From positions 1 to 64,000 of the forward strand of contig NZ_JAAFGM010000004.1 of the NCBI RefSeq assembly GCF_012931985.1: DNA of 64,000 bases, given 5' to 3'. Below, piece by piece: positions 23,605-34,175 of this stretch (position 1 is its first letter; each line of letters starts with the position of its first letter). The notes beneath the pieces were generated by a model. The model was not told the origin of the DNA. It saw nothing but the letters and a program-made list of their open reading frames with translations, and did no database searches. Position numbers and translations under genes: made by a program. The DNA comes from Candidatus Roseilinea sp. NK_OTU-006 (GTDB lineage: Bacteria; Chloroflexota; Anaerolineae; J036; Brachytrichaceae).

Positions 23605-26505
23605 ATGACGGAGCGGGGTTCTTCGATTCTGGCAACCTTAGACGCGGCATTCGCCCGCATCGTCGCACGCAGCCGCTTGTGGCGCGCGCTGGCCGGCGCG
23701 ACGCTCGTCCCCCTGGGGGCAACCACGCTCCTGACACTACTCGGCTTGAACACCGGCGGCCTGATCGCGCGCTGGGCGCTCCTCCTGCAACGCGCATTCG
23801 GCGCCGGCGTCTTTCCGCTGTGCCTGCTCATGATCGGCGCGGGACTGGTGGCGTTCTCGAACGCATCCCTGCGTTCAACTCGACGCACCTGGGTGCGCGT
23901 CATCGCCGGCGAGATCGCGTTCCTCTCCTTTCTGGCGCTCATGCACGCGCTGGCGCTCGGCGCCGATTCTTACCAGCTCGCGCTCGCCGGCGGGGGAGGC
24001 GGCGCGACCGGCTGGGTGCTGGCCGAATTGCTATGGCGCGCGCTCGGCATACAGGCTGGTGACGGCCTGACACCGCTGCGCCTGCTCTCCGTCTTGATCT
24101 GGTTCGCGCTGTTCACGTTCAGCGCCTTCATCGCCGCTGCGCCATGGCTGCAAACGACCCGGCGCGTCCACGCACAGCCGGCAGCAAACACCGTTGCATC
24201 ATCAGCGATCACCAAGCGTAGCCTGCGCCCTGAGCCACGCACCGAAGAGACATCATCGGCGAGACCGATTCGCGGCGAGCAACCGCCCTTGCCTGAGCCG
24301 ACAGCGAGTAGGGTAGAAGGACGGCAAAGCACGAAACCCTCGCCTGCCTCAACGTCCGTCAAGTCAGATGCGGTGATCATCAAAGACGGTGAACGCGACG
24401 CCGGCATCGTGACGAAGTCGAAGGCTGCCAAGCCTAAACCGTCTGCGCCGCGCCCGGACATGCTGCCGCCGCTCTCCCTGCTGCGAGCGAGCAAGCAAAC
24501 TGGCGCAGCCCGCAGCGATGCCGATGCGCGGCGGCAAGCCGACATCATCGAGACGACCCTGGCCCAGTTCGGTTTGTCGGGCAAGGTGGTGGAGATCCGG
24601 CGCGGCCCAACCGTCACGCAGTTTGGCATCGAGCCGGGCTACGTGGATCGCGGCGCACAGAACCGCGACAAAGCGGCACAGAAGATACGCGCCGCGGTCG
24701 CCGATGCGCTCCACGACGCAATCGTCGTCGAGCCGAACGTGGATCGCACCGCTGCAATCCTCGAAGTGCCGGCGGCGCTGGTGGACGCGCGCGAAGCCGG
24801 TTTCAAGGCGCTGCTCAAATCGCTGTTGAGCGCTCTCGACCTGAGCACCCACTACACCGAAGGTGAGCGACGTTCCGGCCTAGCCTATTTTGAAATCGGC
24901 GCCGACACAGAACGCAAGCTCAAGATCAAAGCCGGCCAACTCAGCACACTGCGCCGCGAGCTGGCCGGCCGCCTCATGGAGCGCCTGTTCCACTTCGACA
25001 ACTTCGAGGAGTCCGACCAACTGACCGAACGATTGACGCTTGCCTTCCCCGCTGGTGTGGGCGAGGCCCTCAGCCTGGGAGATGTGCTGCAGGATGCCAT
25101 TGCCAGCCTGGGGTTGGCCGGCAGCGTCATCATCGGCAAGAAGGCATCCCAGGCGGTGATCGAGTGGCAAAAACAGGCGCAGAAAGTGCGCGTCGGGGCG
25201 ATTGCCGCGTTGCAGAACGATATTGCGCTCGCGCTGGCCGCGCCGTCCATCCGGATTGAAGCGCCCATCCCCGGCCGCGGGCTGGTCGGCATCGAGGTGC
25301 CCAACAGCGTCATCGGCGAAGTGGACTTGCGCTCGATCATGGAAGGTGAAGCCTTTCGCAAGCTGGCCGAGAAGTCCCCATTGGCGATCGCGCTGGGCCG
25401 CGATGTCTCGGGCGCCGCGATCGTCGCCGACCTGGGGCGCATGCCCCACCTGTTGATCGCCGGCACCACCGGCAGCGGCAAGAGCGTGTGCATCAGCGCA
25501 ATCACCCTATGCCTGGCGATGAACAACCGGCCGGAGGACTTGAAGCTGGTGATGATTGACCCGAAGATGGTCGAGTTGTCGCGCTTCACCGGCCTGCCGC
25601 ATATCATCGGCAAGCCAGAGAGCGACATTGACCGCATCCCGGCGGTGCTGCGCTGGGTGACGCGCGAGATGGACGCGCGCTACAAGAAGTTCGCCGAAAT
25701 CGGTTCGCGCAACTTGCAGGAGTACAACCAGGCGATGGCGCGCCGGCGCGAGGAGCCGCTGCCGCGCATCGTGGTGTTGATTGACGAGCTGGCCGACCTG
25801 ATGCTGCAATCGCCGATCGAGACGGAGAAGACCATTTGCCGGCTAGCCCAAATGGCGCGTGCGACGGGGATCCACCTCGTCGTCGCCACACAACGCCCCA
25901 GCGTGGATGTGGTCACCGGCCTGATCAAAGCCAACTTCCCGGCGCGCATCTCATTCGCCGTCGCCTCGGCCACCGACTCGCGCGTGATCCTCGACCAGGT
26001 CGGCGCCGAATCGCTGCTCGGCCGCGGCGATATGCTCTTCCTCAACCCCGAGCACGGCAGCCCGATCCGCTTGCAAGGCTGCTTTGTGAGCGAACGCGAG
26101 ATCGAAGCCGTGATCGGCTGGTGGAAGAAGCAGACTGCGCTTGAGCAGTCGGAAATCGAAAGTCGGGAGTCGGACGGAGCATACGTCGCGCACCAGAAGC
26201 CAGAACTGGAGACGCCGTGGGAGACGGTGGTCGCCGAGATCGCTGCCGAGCGCTTTCAGCAAATGGGCAGCGCCAAGGGCGGCCGGGGCGGCGAGGATGA
26301 AGACGGCGACGACGACCTGTTGCAGCGCGCCATGGAGATCATCCGCGCCAGCGGCAACGTGAGCACGTCGCTGCTTCAGCGCAAGTTGCGCATTGGCTAC
26401 CCACGCGCAGCGCGCCTGATGGAAGAACTTCAAGAGATGGGCTACGTCAGCGCCCCTAGCCGACAAGCCGGCAAAGGCCGCGACGTCACTTTGCAGGACA
26501 AGTAA
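23605..26505 (+). CDS. ftsK: DNA translocase FtsK/SpoIIIE
   Basis: A 966-residue septal DNA pump. The N-terminal ~190 residues have about four membrane segments, followed by a charged, Pro-rich linker. The motor has the FtsK alpha domain (VEIRRGPTVTQFGIEPGYVD), Walker A (IAGTTGSGKSVCISAI) and Walker B (RIVVLIDELADLML). The C-terminal winged-helix gamma domain that reads KOPS-like sequences is present (AMEIIRASGNVSTSLLQRKL, then MEELQEMGYV). TATAAT at 23554-23559 probably drives it. A heptamer repeat (26144-26178) is inserted in frame between motor and gamma domain, giving EQSEIESRESDG. Confidence 0.95.
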   Translation: MTERGSSILATLDAAFARIVARSRLWRALAGATLVPLGATTLLTLLGLNTGGLIARWALLLQRAFGAGVFPLCLLMIGAGLVAFSNASLRSTRRTWVRVIAGEIAFLSFLALMHALALGADSYQLALAGGGGGATGWVLAELLWRALGIQAGDGLTPLRLLSVLIWFALFTFSAFIAAAPWLQTTRRVHAQPAANTVASSAITKRSLRPEPRTEETSSARPIRGEQPPLPEPTASRVEGRQSTKPSPASTSVKSDAVIIKDGERDAGIVTKSKAAKPKPSAPRPDMLPPLSLLRASKQTGAARSDADARRQADIIETTLAQFGLSGKVVEIRRGPTVTQFGIEPGYVDRGAQNRDKAAQKIRAAVADALHDAIVVEPNVDRTAAILEVPAALVDAREAGFKALLKSLLSALDLSTHYTEGERRSGLAYFEIGADTERKLKIKAGQLSTLRRELAGRLMERLFHFDNFEESDQLTERLTLAFPAGVGEALSLGDVLQDAIASLGLAGSVIIGKKASQAVIEWQKQAQKVRVGAIAALQNDIALALAAPSIRIEAPIPGRGLVGIEVPNSVIGEVDLRSIMEGEAFRKLAEKSPLAIALGRDVSGAAIVADLGRMPHLLIAGTTGSGKSVCISAITLCLAMNNRPEDLKLVMIDPKMVELSRFTGLPHIIGKPESDIDRIPAVLRWVTREMDARYKKFAEIGSRNLQEYNQAMARRREEPLPRIVVLIDELADLMLQSPIETEKTICRLAQMARATGIHLVVATQRPSVDVVTGLIKANFPARISFAVASATDSRVILDQVGAESLLGRGDMLFLNPEHGSPIRLQGCFVSEREIEAVIGWWKKQTALEQSEIESRESDGAYVAHQKPELETPWETVVAEIAAERFQQMGSAKGGRGGEDEDGDDDLLQRAMEIIRASGNVSTSLLQRKLRIGYPRAARLMEELQEMGYVSAPSRQAGKGRDVTLQDK
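26144..26178 (+). repeat. Heptamer array inside ftsK
   Basis: Five 7-base units in a row (AGCAGTC, GGAAATC, GAAAGTC, GGGAGTC, GGACGGA) lie in the linker between the ATPase and gamma domains of FtsK. This is a tolerant place for an insertion. The encoded residues are polar and low-complexity. Confidence 0.65.
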
Positions 26506-26552
26506 AAAGCCGCTGCGGGCCTCCCAGGCTAGCCTGAGCCGCGCAGTCTTCG
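26504..26552 (-). terminator. Possible terminator of the DUF2142 gene
   Basis: On the minus strand an imperfect stem centred on AGGCTAGCCT with outer CTGCG/CGCAG pairing is followed by GGC and five T residues (26504-26508). It lies between the convergent ftsK and DUF2142 genes. The stem contains mismatches, so support is modest. Confidence 0.35.
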
Positions 26553-26566
26553 GCCATGCCGCCCCC

Positions 26567-27949
26567 TCATGCGCCCATCCCCGGCAAGATCACGCGGAAC
26601 AGCAGATAAGCGTCGAACGCCGCCAGGCCGATGAGCAACGCCAGCCACAACCACCGGCCAATTGCCTCGCGGCGCGAGAACAGGAAACTCCACCCCAGCG
26701 CCAAGGCCGTCGCGATCGGGATGAGCGCCGGATACAGGTAGCGCCCCTGATGCTGCACGAATTGCAGGTTGTACCAAGCATAGGCAAGCACCGTAAACAA
26801 CGCTCCACCTGCCAGTAGCGTGAGCGCATGTGCCTGCTGCGTCGTGAGCAAAAGATAGGGCGAGTAAAGCGCGCTGTCAGCGCGCGCGTGCATCTGGCGG
26901 CTCAGCCGCCTGCGCGCTGCTCGCCCATGCGCCCACCAAGTGAGGAAGAGCACCGCAGAAATCAACGTAAAAACGAGCAGCGCAAGATAGATGCGCCGGT
27001 CGAGTGGGATGCTCATCCAACCAAACTGCCCCCAGAACGACTGGAACGTCGTCTGCCATAGGCGCCACAGCACGCCCCCCAGGCCATATGCAGCCAGCCA
27101 TTCGGCGGTGGTGGGCTGGCCGACGACGACTGCGTTGTGCCGTTGCAGGCCGAGAAAGTCGGCGCCGCCATAGAGGCGCACGCTGCGCACCCACCACGGC
27201 AGGCCGATGAGCGCGCTGAGGCCGAGCACGACGAGCACAACGCGCAGCAGGGAGGGGAACGCGTTATCGGGGGCGTCGGCGCGTCGGGCGGCCAGGAAGC
27301 CGCCGAGCAGGGCGACGGGCAACGCCAGATACGCCTGCGCCTTGGTAATGAAGCACAGGCCAACGACGACGGCGAGGATGGCCAGCCGCCCTGCGGCGAA
27401 GGCGTCGCGTTTCATGATCATGCGAACGCTCAGCAACACCGCCAGGGCCAGCAGCGCTTCGGAGAGCGCATCGTTGTTATAGCTGCTCATGATCGCCAGA
27501 TGCTGCGGCAGCAACGCGATGAAGGTCGCTGCGAAAGCGGCCAAGTAGCGATGCGCCGGGAAAATGGTCGCAACGGTGAAATAGGCAAAGGCGACCACGA
27601 ACGCACCGATCAGCAAAGCGAACAGGCGCAACGCGACCAGACTGCCATCGGTGATGGCGAACACCGGCACGGAGAGACAGTAGAACAACGGCGGCTGGTG
27701 ATCCTCATAGGTCATGCGCTCCACCGGCACATCGCGCACATCGGGGCCGATGGGCACGAGGCCGGCGACCCAGTCCTCCGGCTCGATAATGGGGAGGGTA
27801 CCAGAACGGACGATCTGGCGCGTATAGTTGTAGTGCGCAGGTTCATCGGGATTCTGCCAGACCGGAGTGCGCAGGGCAAACAGGCTGCCGAGCACCAGGT
27901 AGGCGGCGACGATGACGATAAGCGGCCAATGGCAGCGACAGGCATTCAT
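26567..27949 (-). CDS. DUF2142-type polytopic membrane protein (GT-C glycosyltransferase-like)
   Basis: A 460-residue protein with 10-12 hydrophobic segments. The first loop has WQNPDEPAHYNYTRQI, the acidic PDEPxH motif typical of DUF2142 and GT-C glycosyltransferases; a C-terminal QGRYLYPALIP is also typical of these families. They use lipid-linked sugars to modify cell-surface products. ATG 27949 is chosen because TAGAAT lies eight bases before it and it starts directly before the first membrane helix; an upstream in-frame extension lacks support. Function beyond the fold family is unknown. Confidence 0.8.
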   Translation of the reverse strand: MNACRCHWPLIVIVAAYLVLGSLFALRTPVWQNPDEPAHYNYTRQIVRSGTLPIIEPEDWVAGLVPIGPDVRDVPVERMTYEDHQPPLFYCLSVPVFAITDGSLVALRLFALLIGAFVVAFAYFTVATIFPAHRYLAAFAATFIALLPQHLAIMSSYNNDALSEALLALAVLLSVRMIMKRDAFAAGRLAILAVVVGLCFITKAQAYLALPVALLGGFLAARRADAPDNAFPSLLRVVLVVLGLSALIGLPWWVRSVRLYGGADFLGLQRHNAVVVGQPTTAEWLAAYGLGGVLWRLWQTTFQSFWGQFGWMSIPLDRRIYLALLVFTLISAVLFLTWWAHGRAARRRLSRQMHARADSALYSPYLLLTTQQAHALTLLAGGALFTVLAYAWYNLQFVQHQGRYLYPALIPIATALALGWSFLFSRREAIGRWLWLALLIGLAAFDAYLLFRVILPGMGA

Positions 27950-28003
27950 TGCGCGGTATTCTAATGACAGCATCATGGACGCCGAGTTGCCCATCAAACG
28001 CCG

Positions 28004-28693
28004 ATGACCCAACGCGAAACATCGGCGATGAGCCGCCTGATCCGCTTCGCCTTCGATCAGCTCTACACCCACCTCGCCTGGGGATATGACCGGGTGGCGG
28101 ACGCCGTCTCGTTCGGCGAATGGAAGGCATGGGGACGCGCCGCGATTCCCTTCCTGACGCGCGAGGGCCGCCTGCTGGAAATCGCCCACGGGCCGGGCCA
28201 CCTATATCTGACGCTGCGACAGCAGGGATTCGAGGTCATCGGGCTGGATCTCTCGCCACAGATGGCGCGACGGCTGCGCCAGCGCGTCCTCCAGACCACC
28301 GGCCGTCCGGCTGCGCAGGTGCGTGCCTCGGCGCTGCGCCTGCCGTTCGCCAGCGGGTCGTTCGCCTGCGTCGTCAGCACCTTCCCGGCGGCGTTCATCT
28401 TTGCGCCCGAAACGCTGCGCGAAGTGCGCCGCGTGCTCCGCCCGGGCGGGCGGTTCGTGGTCGTGCCGACGGCGCGTCTAACGGGGCAAGATGCCCTCAC
28501 TGCGTTGGTCAAGTTGGCCTACCGCGTGACCGGCCAGGGCCAATCGTCGGCGGACCGTGCTCGACAGCGCTTCGAGTCCGCCGGCTACACCTTCGCGCAG
28601 CACGTGGTGCAGACTGCGCGAGCAGAAGTCGTTGTGTGGGTGTGCGCTGCGCCGCATCACACAGACGCAGCGCGCAATTCATCCGGCGCGTAG
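28004..28693 (+). CDS. SAM-dependent methyltransferase, class I
   Basis: A 229-residue methyltransferase. Motif I is LLEIAHGPGHLYLTL, motif II the acidic IGLDLSPQM, motif IV ASGSFACVVSTFPAAFIF, and EVRRVLRPGGRFVVVPT follows. It resembles UbiE/Methyltransf_11 proteins; the substrate is unknown. Its 3' end overlaps the convergent DUF255 gene by 37 bases, so the last ~12 codons are shared with the opposite strand. Confidence 0.85.
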   Translation: MTQRETSAMSRLIRFAFDQLYTHLAWGYDRVADAVSFGEWKAWGRAAIPFLTREGRLLEIAHGPGHLYLTLRQQGFEVIGLDLSPQMARRLRQRVLQTTGRPAAQVRASALRLPFASGSFACVVSTFPAAFIFAPETLREVRRVLRPGGRFVVVPTARLTGQDALTALVKLAYRVTGQGQSSADRARQRFESAGYTFAQHVVQTARAEVVVWVCAAPHHTDAARNSSGA

Positions 28694-30483
28694 ATCGGCG
28701 CGCTGCACGCCGTCCCACGACAGAGGAATGCAACCGGCAACCGGGCTGCGGGATAGCCGCGCTGAGCGATAACAGCCGAGTCGCGTTCGGGGTCGAGCAC
28801 CCGCACGATGCGCCAGGGCGAGTAGGTCGCGTGCGCCGCACGAACGAACGGCAACGTTTCATCGCTGCGCCCGACGATCGCGAACTCATCGGGAGGTTGG
28901 GCCGCGCGCATGACGGCCAACGCGTAGGGGGCTGCATGCTCGCGGTAGCGCTTGTATTCGTCGCCAAATGCCGCAAGCGCCGCCAGCGCTGCCTGTCGTC
29001 CATCCGCCTCATCGGCCAGAGCACTCATCATCACAAGCGCCTCGGCGAACGTGCAATTGTCGAAGATGGGCTGGATGCGCACACGCAACATCCCTTGCGC
29101 GTTCGGATTGGCCGGCGCGTCGTAGAAGTTGCCCTCCGGCGCGCGCAGCTCGCGCATGGCAAAGGCCACGATGCGGCGCACGACGGCGAGGGCGTCGGCG
29201 GTCCGCTCCGGCCGGTGCTGCGCCAGGTCCAGGCCGGCCTTCGCCAGCGCCGCCTGATCGCCGAGTTGGCCGCGCAGGCTGGCATGCACCATGGCGCCAT
29301 TTTTCGAGATGAGCGAATGCACCACACTGCCATCGTCGTTCACACAGCGATTCACCAGCGTGCGCCAGATGCGCGCGGCGAGATCGGCATATGCCGGCTC
29401 GTCGAGCACGACGTCGGCCTGCAACAGCGCGGAGAGCATCAGCGCGTTCCAGTCGGCATACAGTCGCCAGTCAATGAACGGCGCCGGAAGTTGGGCGCGC
29501 TCCTCGCGCGAGAGCAGGTAATACGTCTCGTCGGCGTCCTGGCTGCCGGCGAAGTAAGTCAGGTCGGCTTCGTCGTGGAGCAGCGTCGAGGTCAAATAGT
29601 CGAGCGACGCCCGGACGATTTTGGTCAACGTCGCCGCGTCGTCTTCGCGCCCCGCCGCGCGGCACAACTGAATGGCGTGCAAATAGACCGGCGTCAGGCG
29701 GGCGTGGTCTTCGAGCATCTTCTCAAAGTGCGGCACGCTCCAATCGGGCGTGGTGGAATAGCGGAACCAACCGCCAGCAACCCGGTCGTACATGCCGCGC
29801 GTGCCCATGGCCACCAACGTCTTCACCACCATGTCGAGCAAACGCTTCTCGCGCGTCTGGGCATAGATGGCCAGCAATAGTTCCCAGGCATCGCTCATGG
29901 GGAATTTTTGGCCGTTGCCCAGCCCGCCGTGCTTGGGGTCGAAGTTGCGGATAATGGCGTGGGCCACGTCTTCGACGATTGCGGATGGACGCTGGCTGAT
30001 TGACGATTGCAGCTCAGCCAGCGTTGACGTTGTGATTCGAGTGTTGCGCTCCGCATCCTCCGTCCTGCCCTTGAGCTGCTTCAGAATTTCTTCGCGCTCA
30101 TTGCGCCACACTTCGAGGACGCGCGGAAGCAACTGGCGCATCTGCGCCGGCGCCAGGTAGGTCGCGCCGTAAATCACATCGCCATCGGGCGTGAGGAAGC
30201 AGGTCGTCGGCCAGCCGCCCATGTTGTAACGCGCGTTGATGTCAGGACGCTGATCGTTATCCACGCGGATGGGGATAAAATGCGCGTTGATGAAGTCGGC
30301 GATCTGTGGATTGTTGTACACGCCGGTGTGCACCGGATCGCCCGGCACACCCCGATCCATCACATGGCACCAATGGCACCACACCGCGCTGATGCCAAGC
30401 AGCACCGGCTTATCCTGCGCCTTCGCCTCGGCAAAGGCTTCATCGCTCCACTCGCGCCATAGAACCCGGGATTCGCTCGCCAT
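28657..30483 (-). CDS. Thioredoxin-domain protein of the DUF255/YyaL (SPATA20-like) family
   Basis: A 608-residue protein. The N-terminal thioredoxin-like domain carries WCHWCHVMDR (CxxC as C-H-W-C) and GGWPTTCFLTPDG. The long C-terminal part is the six-hairpin/N-acylglucosamine epimerase-like region (GGLGNGQKFPMSD, GGWFRYSTTPDWSVPHFEKM, DNCTFAEALV). Family function is not established. The start at 30483 is chosen because GATAAT (30490-30495 on this strand) lies six bases upstream of that ATG; the alternative ATG at 30498 would overlap this box. Confidence 0.9.
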   Translation of the reverse strand: MASESRVLWREWSDEAFAEAKAQDKPVLLGISAVWCHWCHVMDRGVPGDPVHTGVYNNPQIADFINAHFIPIRVDNDQRPDINARYNMGGWPTTCFLTPDGDVIYGATYLAPAQMRQLLPRVLEVWRNEREEILKQLKGRTEDAERNTRITTSTLAELQSSISQRPSAIVEDVAHAIIRNFDPKHGGLGNGQKFPMSDAWELLLAIYAQTREKRLLDMVVKTLVAMGTRGMYDRVAGGWFRYSTTPDWSVPHFEKMLEDHARLTPVYLHAIQLCRAAGREDDAATLTKIVRASLDYLTSTLLHDEADLTYFAGSQDADETYYLLSREERAQLPAPFIDWRLYADWNALMLSALLQADVVLDEPAYADLAARIWRTLVNRCVNDDGSVVHSLISKNGAMVHASLRGQLGDQAALAKAGLDLAQHRPERTADALAVVRRIVAFAMRELRAPEGNFYDAPANPNAQGMLRVRIQPIFDNCTFAEALVMMSALADEADGRQAALAALAAFGDEYKRYREHAAPYALAVMRAAQPPDEFAIVGRSDETLPFVRAAHATYSPWRIVRVLDPERDSAVIAQRGYPAARLPVAFLCRGTACSAPIYAPDELRAASV

Positions 30484-30665
30484 AGGTGAATTATCCACGC
30501 CTTGCGCCGGTCGGACGAACTGATCCGGACGGCTCGCGCGTTCGCGTCGAGCAACGCATACACGACATCAATAAAATCCGGGCCCATACCCCCTAGGGAT
30601 TTGCGGTTAAACTTCAGGGGTGACCGAAGCGCATCACCCGGAGGCCAGGAAGCGCTCAACTCGAC

Positions 30666-32447
30666 ATGAAAAGCAATCGGATTTTATTCAGCCTGATCGT
30701 CGGGACGGCGATCATCATCGTCGTCGCCGTCCTGCTGGGCCGGGCTGTCAGCAACTTCATCGCCGGCGCATCGCCGGCGGTGAGCAAGCCGGACAACGCG
30801 ATCGAGGTGTCGTTCATCTACGCGCCGGAGTTCGATAAGAATCTGAACATCAGCGCGATCATCGCCGACTTCAACCGCACCTACGCACAGGGGCGCAACC
30901 CCCTCACCGGCCAATCGCTCCAGCCCGGCGAGCGGCCGATCTGGATCGAAGGCCGCAGCGGTTCATCCGGCACGGTGCACGAGGGCGTGATCAATGCGTT
31001 CATCGCGCCGAACAACGCCAACGTCGAGCGGCCGGTGCTATGGTCGCCTTCGGTGCGGCACTGGCTGGCGCTGGTGAACTACCAGACCGGCCAGCGCGTG
31101 TTCGACGTCGAGGGCGCGCCGGCGACGGCGATCGCGCCGGTGGTGATGGCGATCTGGGAATCGCGGCTGAAAGCGCTGCAGGCCAAGCACGGCGCGGCGA
31201 TCGGTTGGGAGGAACTGCTCGCCGTGTTCGACAACCCGCAGGGCTGGAACGCCTACGGCCTGGGCGGGCGGCCGGCGGTGTATTACGGCCACACCGACCC
31301 ACGCGTGTCGTCCACGGCGCTCTCCACGCTGATGGCCGAGTTCTACGCCAGCGCGCGCTACAACGCCGGCAAGACCGATGCCTCCTCGCGGCTGACGCTG
31401 GAGCACGTCAACGATCCGCGCGTGCAGGAGGGCGTGCGCCGCATCGAGAACCTCATCAAACACTATTCGGCGCGCACCACCGAGTTCATCGAATACATCG
31501 CGCAGGGGCCGGACTACGTGGACTTCGTCGCGCTGGAAGAGAACGATTTAATCTTCATCAACCAGGGCAAGACGCAAATCAAGCCGCCGGAGAAGTTGGT
31601 GGCGCTTTATCCGAAGGAAGGCACCTTCGTGCATGACCACCCCTTTGCCATTCCCAACGCCCCCTGGGTCACGGATGAGCAGCGCCGCGCCGCCGAGGTC
31701 TTCACCCAGTACTTCCTGAGCCAAGCAGTGCAACAGAAGGTGCTGGAAGCCGGCTTCCGGCCGGCCAACGAGGCAGTGCCCCTAGCCTACCCCATCAGCC
31801 CGGAGAACGGCGTAGATCCGAACCAGCCCAAGGCGCTGCTGCCGGTGCCCGATCCGGTGGTCATCGCGGCGGTGCAGCAGTCGTGGCAACTGGTGAAGAA
31901 GCAGGCCGACGTGATGCTGCTGATTGACACGTCCGGTTCGATGCGCGACGAGGACAAGATCGGCCAGGCGATCGAAGCTGCGAAAGTATTCCTGGAAGAC
32001 CAGGCCGGCAAGAACAACGTCGGGCTGATGCGCTTCAGCAGCGATGTCGAGGTGCTTGTGCCGCTCGGCGCACTGGAGAGCAATCGCGATACCATCCTGG
32101 CGGCGCTCGACCGGATCGAGGCGCGCGGCAACACATCGCTTTACGACGCAGTGGTCGCCGCCGTTCAAAAGCTTCAAGCCACATCCGACCCTGAGCGCAT
32201 CCAGGCGATTGTGCTGCTCTCCGACGGACAGGACACATCCTCACAGGCCAACTTGAACCAGGCCGTGCGCGTGATACAGGAAGCCCGCAACAGCCGCGCG
32301 CCGATCCTGGTGATTCCGGTGGCCTACGGGCGCGACGCCGACATCAACGCGCTGAACGCGATCGGCCGCGCCAGCGACACCAAAGTGCAAAGCGGCGATC
32401 CGGAGAACATCAAGAAACTGCTGGACGTGATCGGCAGTTACTTCTAA
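30666..32447 (+). CDS. Fusion of a solute-binding-like domain with a VWA domain
   Basis: A 593-residue exported protein. An N-terminal signal anchor (about 7-28) is followed by a bacterial extracellular solute-binding-like fold (about 45-375; [40 protein letters not shown]). A VWA domain (about 415-590) keeps an intact MIDAS: DTSGSM, the Thr in GNTSLYD, and LLSDGQD. A TAAAAT box lies at 30572-30577. It probably binds ligands or partner proteins at the cell surface through metal-dependent adhesion. No transporter genes are adjacent, so it is unlikely to feed a local ABC importer. Confidence 0.82.
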   Translation: MKSNRILFSLIVGTAIIIVVAVLLGRAVSNFIAGASPAVSKPDNAIEVSFIYAPEFDKNLNISAIIADFNRTYAQGRNPLTGQSLQPGERPIWIEGRSGSSGTVHEGVINAFIAPNNANVERPVLWSPSVRHWLALVNYQTGQRVFDVEGAPATAIAPVVMAIWESRLKALQAKHGAAIGWEELLAVFDNPQGWNAYGLGGRPAVYYGHTDPRVSSTALSTLMAEFYASARYNAGKTDASSRLTLEHVNDPRVQEGVRRIENLIKHYSARTTEFIEYIAQGPDYVDFVALEENDLIFINQGKTQIKPPEKLVALYPKEGTFVHDHPFAIPNAPWVTDEQRRAAEVFTQYFLSQAVQQKVLEAGFRPANEAVPLAYPISPENGVDPNQPKALLPVPDPVVIAAVQQSWQLVKKQADVMLLIDTSGSMRDEDKIGQAIEAAKVFLEDQAGKNNVGLMRFSSDVEVLVPLGALESNRDTILAALDRIEARGNTSLYDAVVAAVQKLQATSDPERIQAIVLLSDGQDTSSQANLNQAVRVIQEARNSRAPILVIPVAYGRDADINALNAIGRASDTKVQSGDPENIKKLLDVIGSYF

Positions 32448-32466
32448 CCGATACACTTCACGCGCC

Positions 32467-34146
32467 ATGACGGAGATCGCTTACGCCCAACGCACCCGTG
32501 CCGACTGGGAGCGCGAGACGCTCCATCCCTCGTTGAAACGCGCGCCCGAGCGCAAAGCGCGCTTCGAGACGCCTGCCGGCATCCCGCTCGATGTCGTTCA
32601 TGGCGACCCGCTGACCGGCGCCGGCCATCACGGCGAGTTCCCCGGCGAATATCCGTTTACGCGGGGCATCCATCCCACCATGTATCGCTCGCGCCACTGG
32701 ACGATGCGGCAATATGCCGGCTTCTCTACGGCGAAGGAAAGCAACGCGCGCTATCGCTATTTGCTCGCGCAGGGACAGACCGGCCTTTCGGTGGCCTTCG
32801 ACCTGCCGACGCAACTGTGCATGGACGCCGACGATCCGCTGGCCGCCGGCGAAGTCGGCAAGGTCGGCGTGAGCATCAGCACGCTGGGCGATATGCGCGA
32901 GCTATTCGACGGCATCCCGCTCGACCAGGTGAGCACCAGCATGACCATCAACGCGCCGGCTGCTGTGTTGCTGGCGCTCTATATCGCGGTAGCGAAAGAG
33001 CAAACCGGCGGCTCGCCCGAGATCGTGCGCAAGCTGCGCGGCACCACGCAAAATGACATCCTGAAAGAATATGCCGCGCGCGGCTTGTATGTCTTTCCCC
33101 CGCGACATTCCATGCGGCTGGTGACGGACATCTTCGCGTTTTGCAAAGATCACCTGCCCCACTGGAACACGATCAGCATCAGCGGCTACCACATCCGCGA
33201 AGCCGGGAGCACCGCCGTGCAAGAGGTGGCGTTCACGCTGGCCAACGCCATCGCCTATACCCAAGCGGCCATCGAAGCCGGCCTGAACGTGGACGAGTTC
33301 GCCGGCCAACTGGCCTTCTTCTTCAACGCGCACAGCGACTTCCTCGAAGAGATTGCCAAGTTCCGCGCCGCGCGCCGGCTGTGGGCCAAGATCATGCGCG
33401 AGCGATTCGGCGCCCAAGACCCGCGCAGTTGCATGCTGCGCTTCCACACTCAAACCGCCGGCAGCACGCTCACGGCGCAGCAACCCCTCAACAACATCGT
33501 TCGCGTCACCCTTCAGGCGCTGGCGGCGGTGCTCGGCGGCACGCAGAGTTTGCACACCAACGGCTGGGACGAAGCGTTGCAGCTTCCCACGGCCGAGGCA
33601 GCGCGCACGGCGCTGCGCACGCAGCAGATCATCGCCCATGAGAGCGGCGTGACCGACACCGTGGACCCGCTCGGCGGCTCATACGTCATCGAGTACCTGA
33701 CCGACGAGATCGAGCGACGCGCCGCCGACCTCATCGCGAAGATTGACGCCATGGGCGGCGCGGTCAAAGCGATCGAGAGCGGCTGGATGCAGGCGCAGAT
33801 CGCTGAGTCGGCCTATCGCTACCAGCGCGACGTGGAGCGCAAAGAGCGCCTCATCGTCGGCGTCAATGCGTTCGAGGATGAGGCTCAGGAGCCGGCCGCC
33901 GGAGAGCGGTTCAGAGTGGACCCAGCCATCGAGGCCGAGCAACGCCGGCGGCTGGCCGAATGGCGCCGCCACCGCGACAACGAACGCGTCGGTGCGCTGA
34001 TCACCCAACTGGAACAGACGGCGCGCAGCAGCGAGAACATCCTCCCATGCCTGATCGCGTGCGTTGAAAGCGGCGTCACCGTCGGCGAGATCGGCAAAGC
34101 GCTGCGCCGCGTCTTTGGCGAGTATCACCCGCCGACGGTTATTTGA
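32467..34146 (+). CDS. Methylmalonyl-CoA mutase, catalytic subunit
   Basis: A 559-residue B12-dependent acyl-CoA mutase large subunit: [17 protein letters not shown]-type start region ([20 protein letters not shown]), the TMTINAPA-like [40 protein letters not shown], and [12 protein letters not shown]. It interconverts succinyl-CoA and (R)-methylmalonyl-CoA. It ends without the C-terminal DxHxxG cobalamin-binding domain, so a separate small subunit is needed, and none is in this window. The TMYRSRHW active-site Tyr and Arg support methylmalonyl-CoA over isobutyryl-CoA, though ethylmalonyl-CoA mutase is possible. Confidence 0.9.
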   Translation: MTEIAYAQRTRADWERETLHPSLKRAPERKARFETPAGIPLDVVHGDPLTGAGHHGEFPGEYPFTRGIHPTMYRSRHWTMRQYAGFSTAKESNARYRYLLAQGQTGLSVAFDLPTQLCMDADDPLAAGEVGKVGVSISTLGDMRELFDGIPLDQVSTSMTINAPAAVLLALYIAVAKEQTGGSPEIVRKLRGTTQNDILKEYAARGLYVFPPRHSMRLVTDIFAFCKDHLPHWNTISISGYHIREAGSTAVQEVAFTLANAIAYTQAAIEAGLNVDEFAGQLAFFFNAHSDFLEEIAKFRAARRLWAKIMRERFGAQDPRSCMLRFHTQTAGSTLTAQQPLNNIVRVTLQALAAVLGGTQSLHTNGWDEALQLPTAEAARTALRTQQIIAHESGVTDTVDPLGGSYVIEYLTDEIERRAADLIAKIDAMGGAVKAIESGWMQAQIAESAYRYQRDVERKERLIVGVNAFEDEAQEPAAGERFRVDPAIEAEQRRRLAEWRRHRDNERVGALITQLEQTARSSENILPCLIACVESGVTVGEIGKALRRVFGEYHPPTVI

Positions 34147-34147
34147 G

Positions 34148-34175
34148 AGATTGAAGATTGAGAGATTAGGGTCAA
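34148..34175. repeat. Heptamer array between convergent mutase and phosphofructokinase genes
   Basis: Units AGATTGA, AGATTGA, GAGATTA and GGGTCAA fill the 25-base gap between the two converging stop codons. The array overlaps the stop of the minus-strand phosphofructokinase gene. Confidence 0.6.

Noticed and set aside
28120-29880. 586-codon open frame on the plus strand across the methyltransferase and DUF255 genes
   Set aside because: Overlaps both supported genes in other frames and shows no domain.
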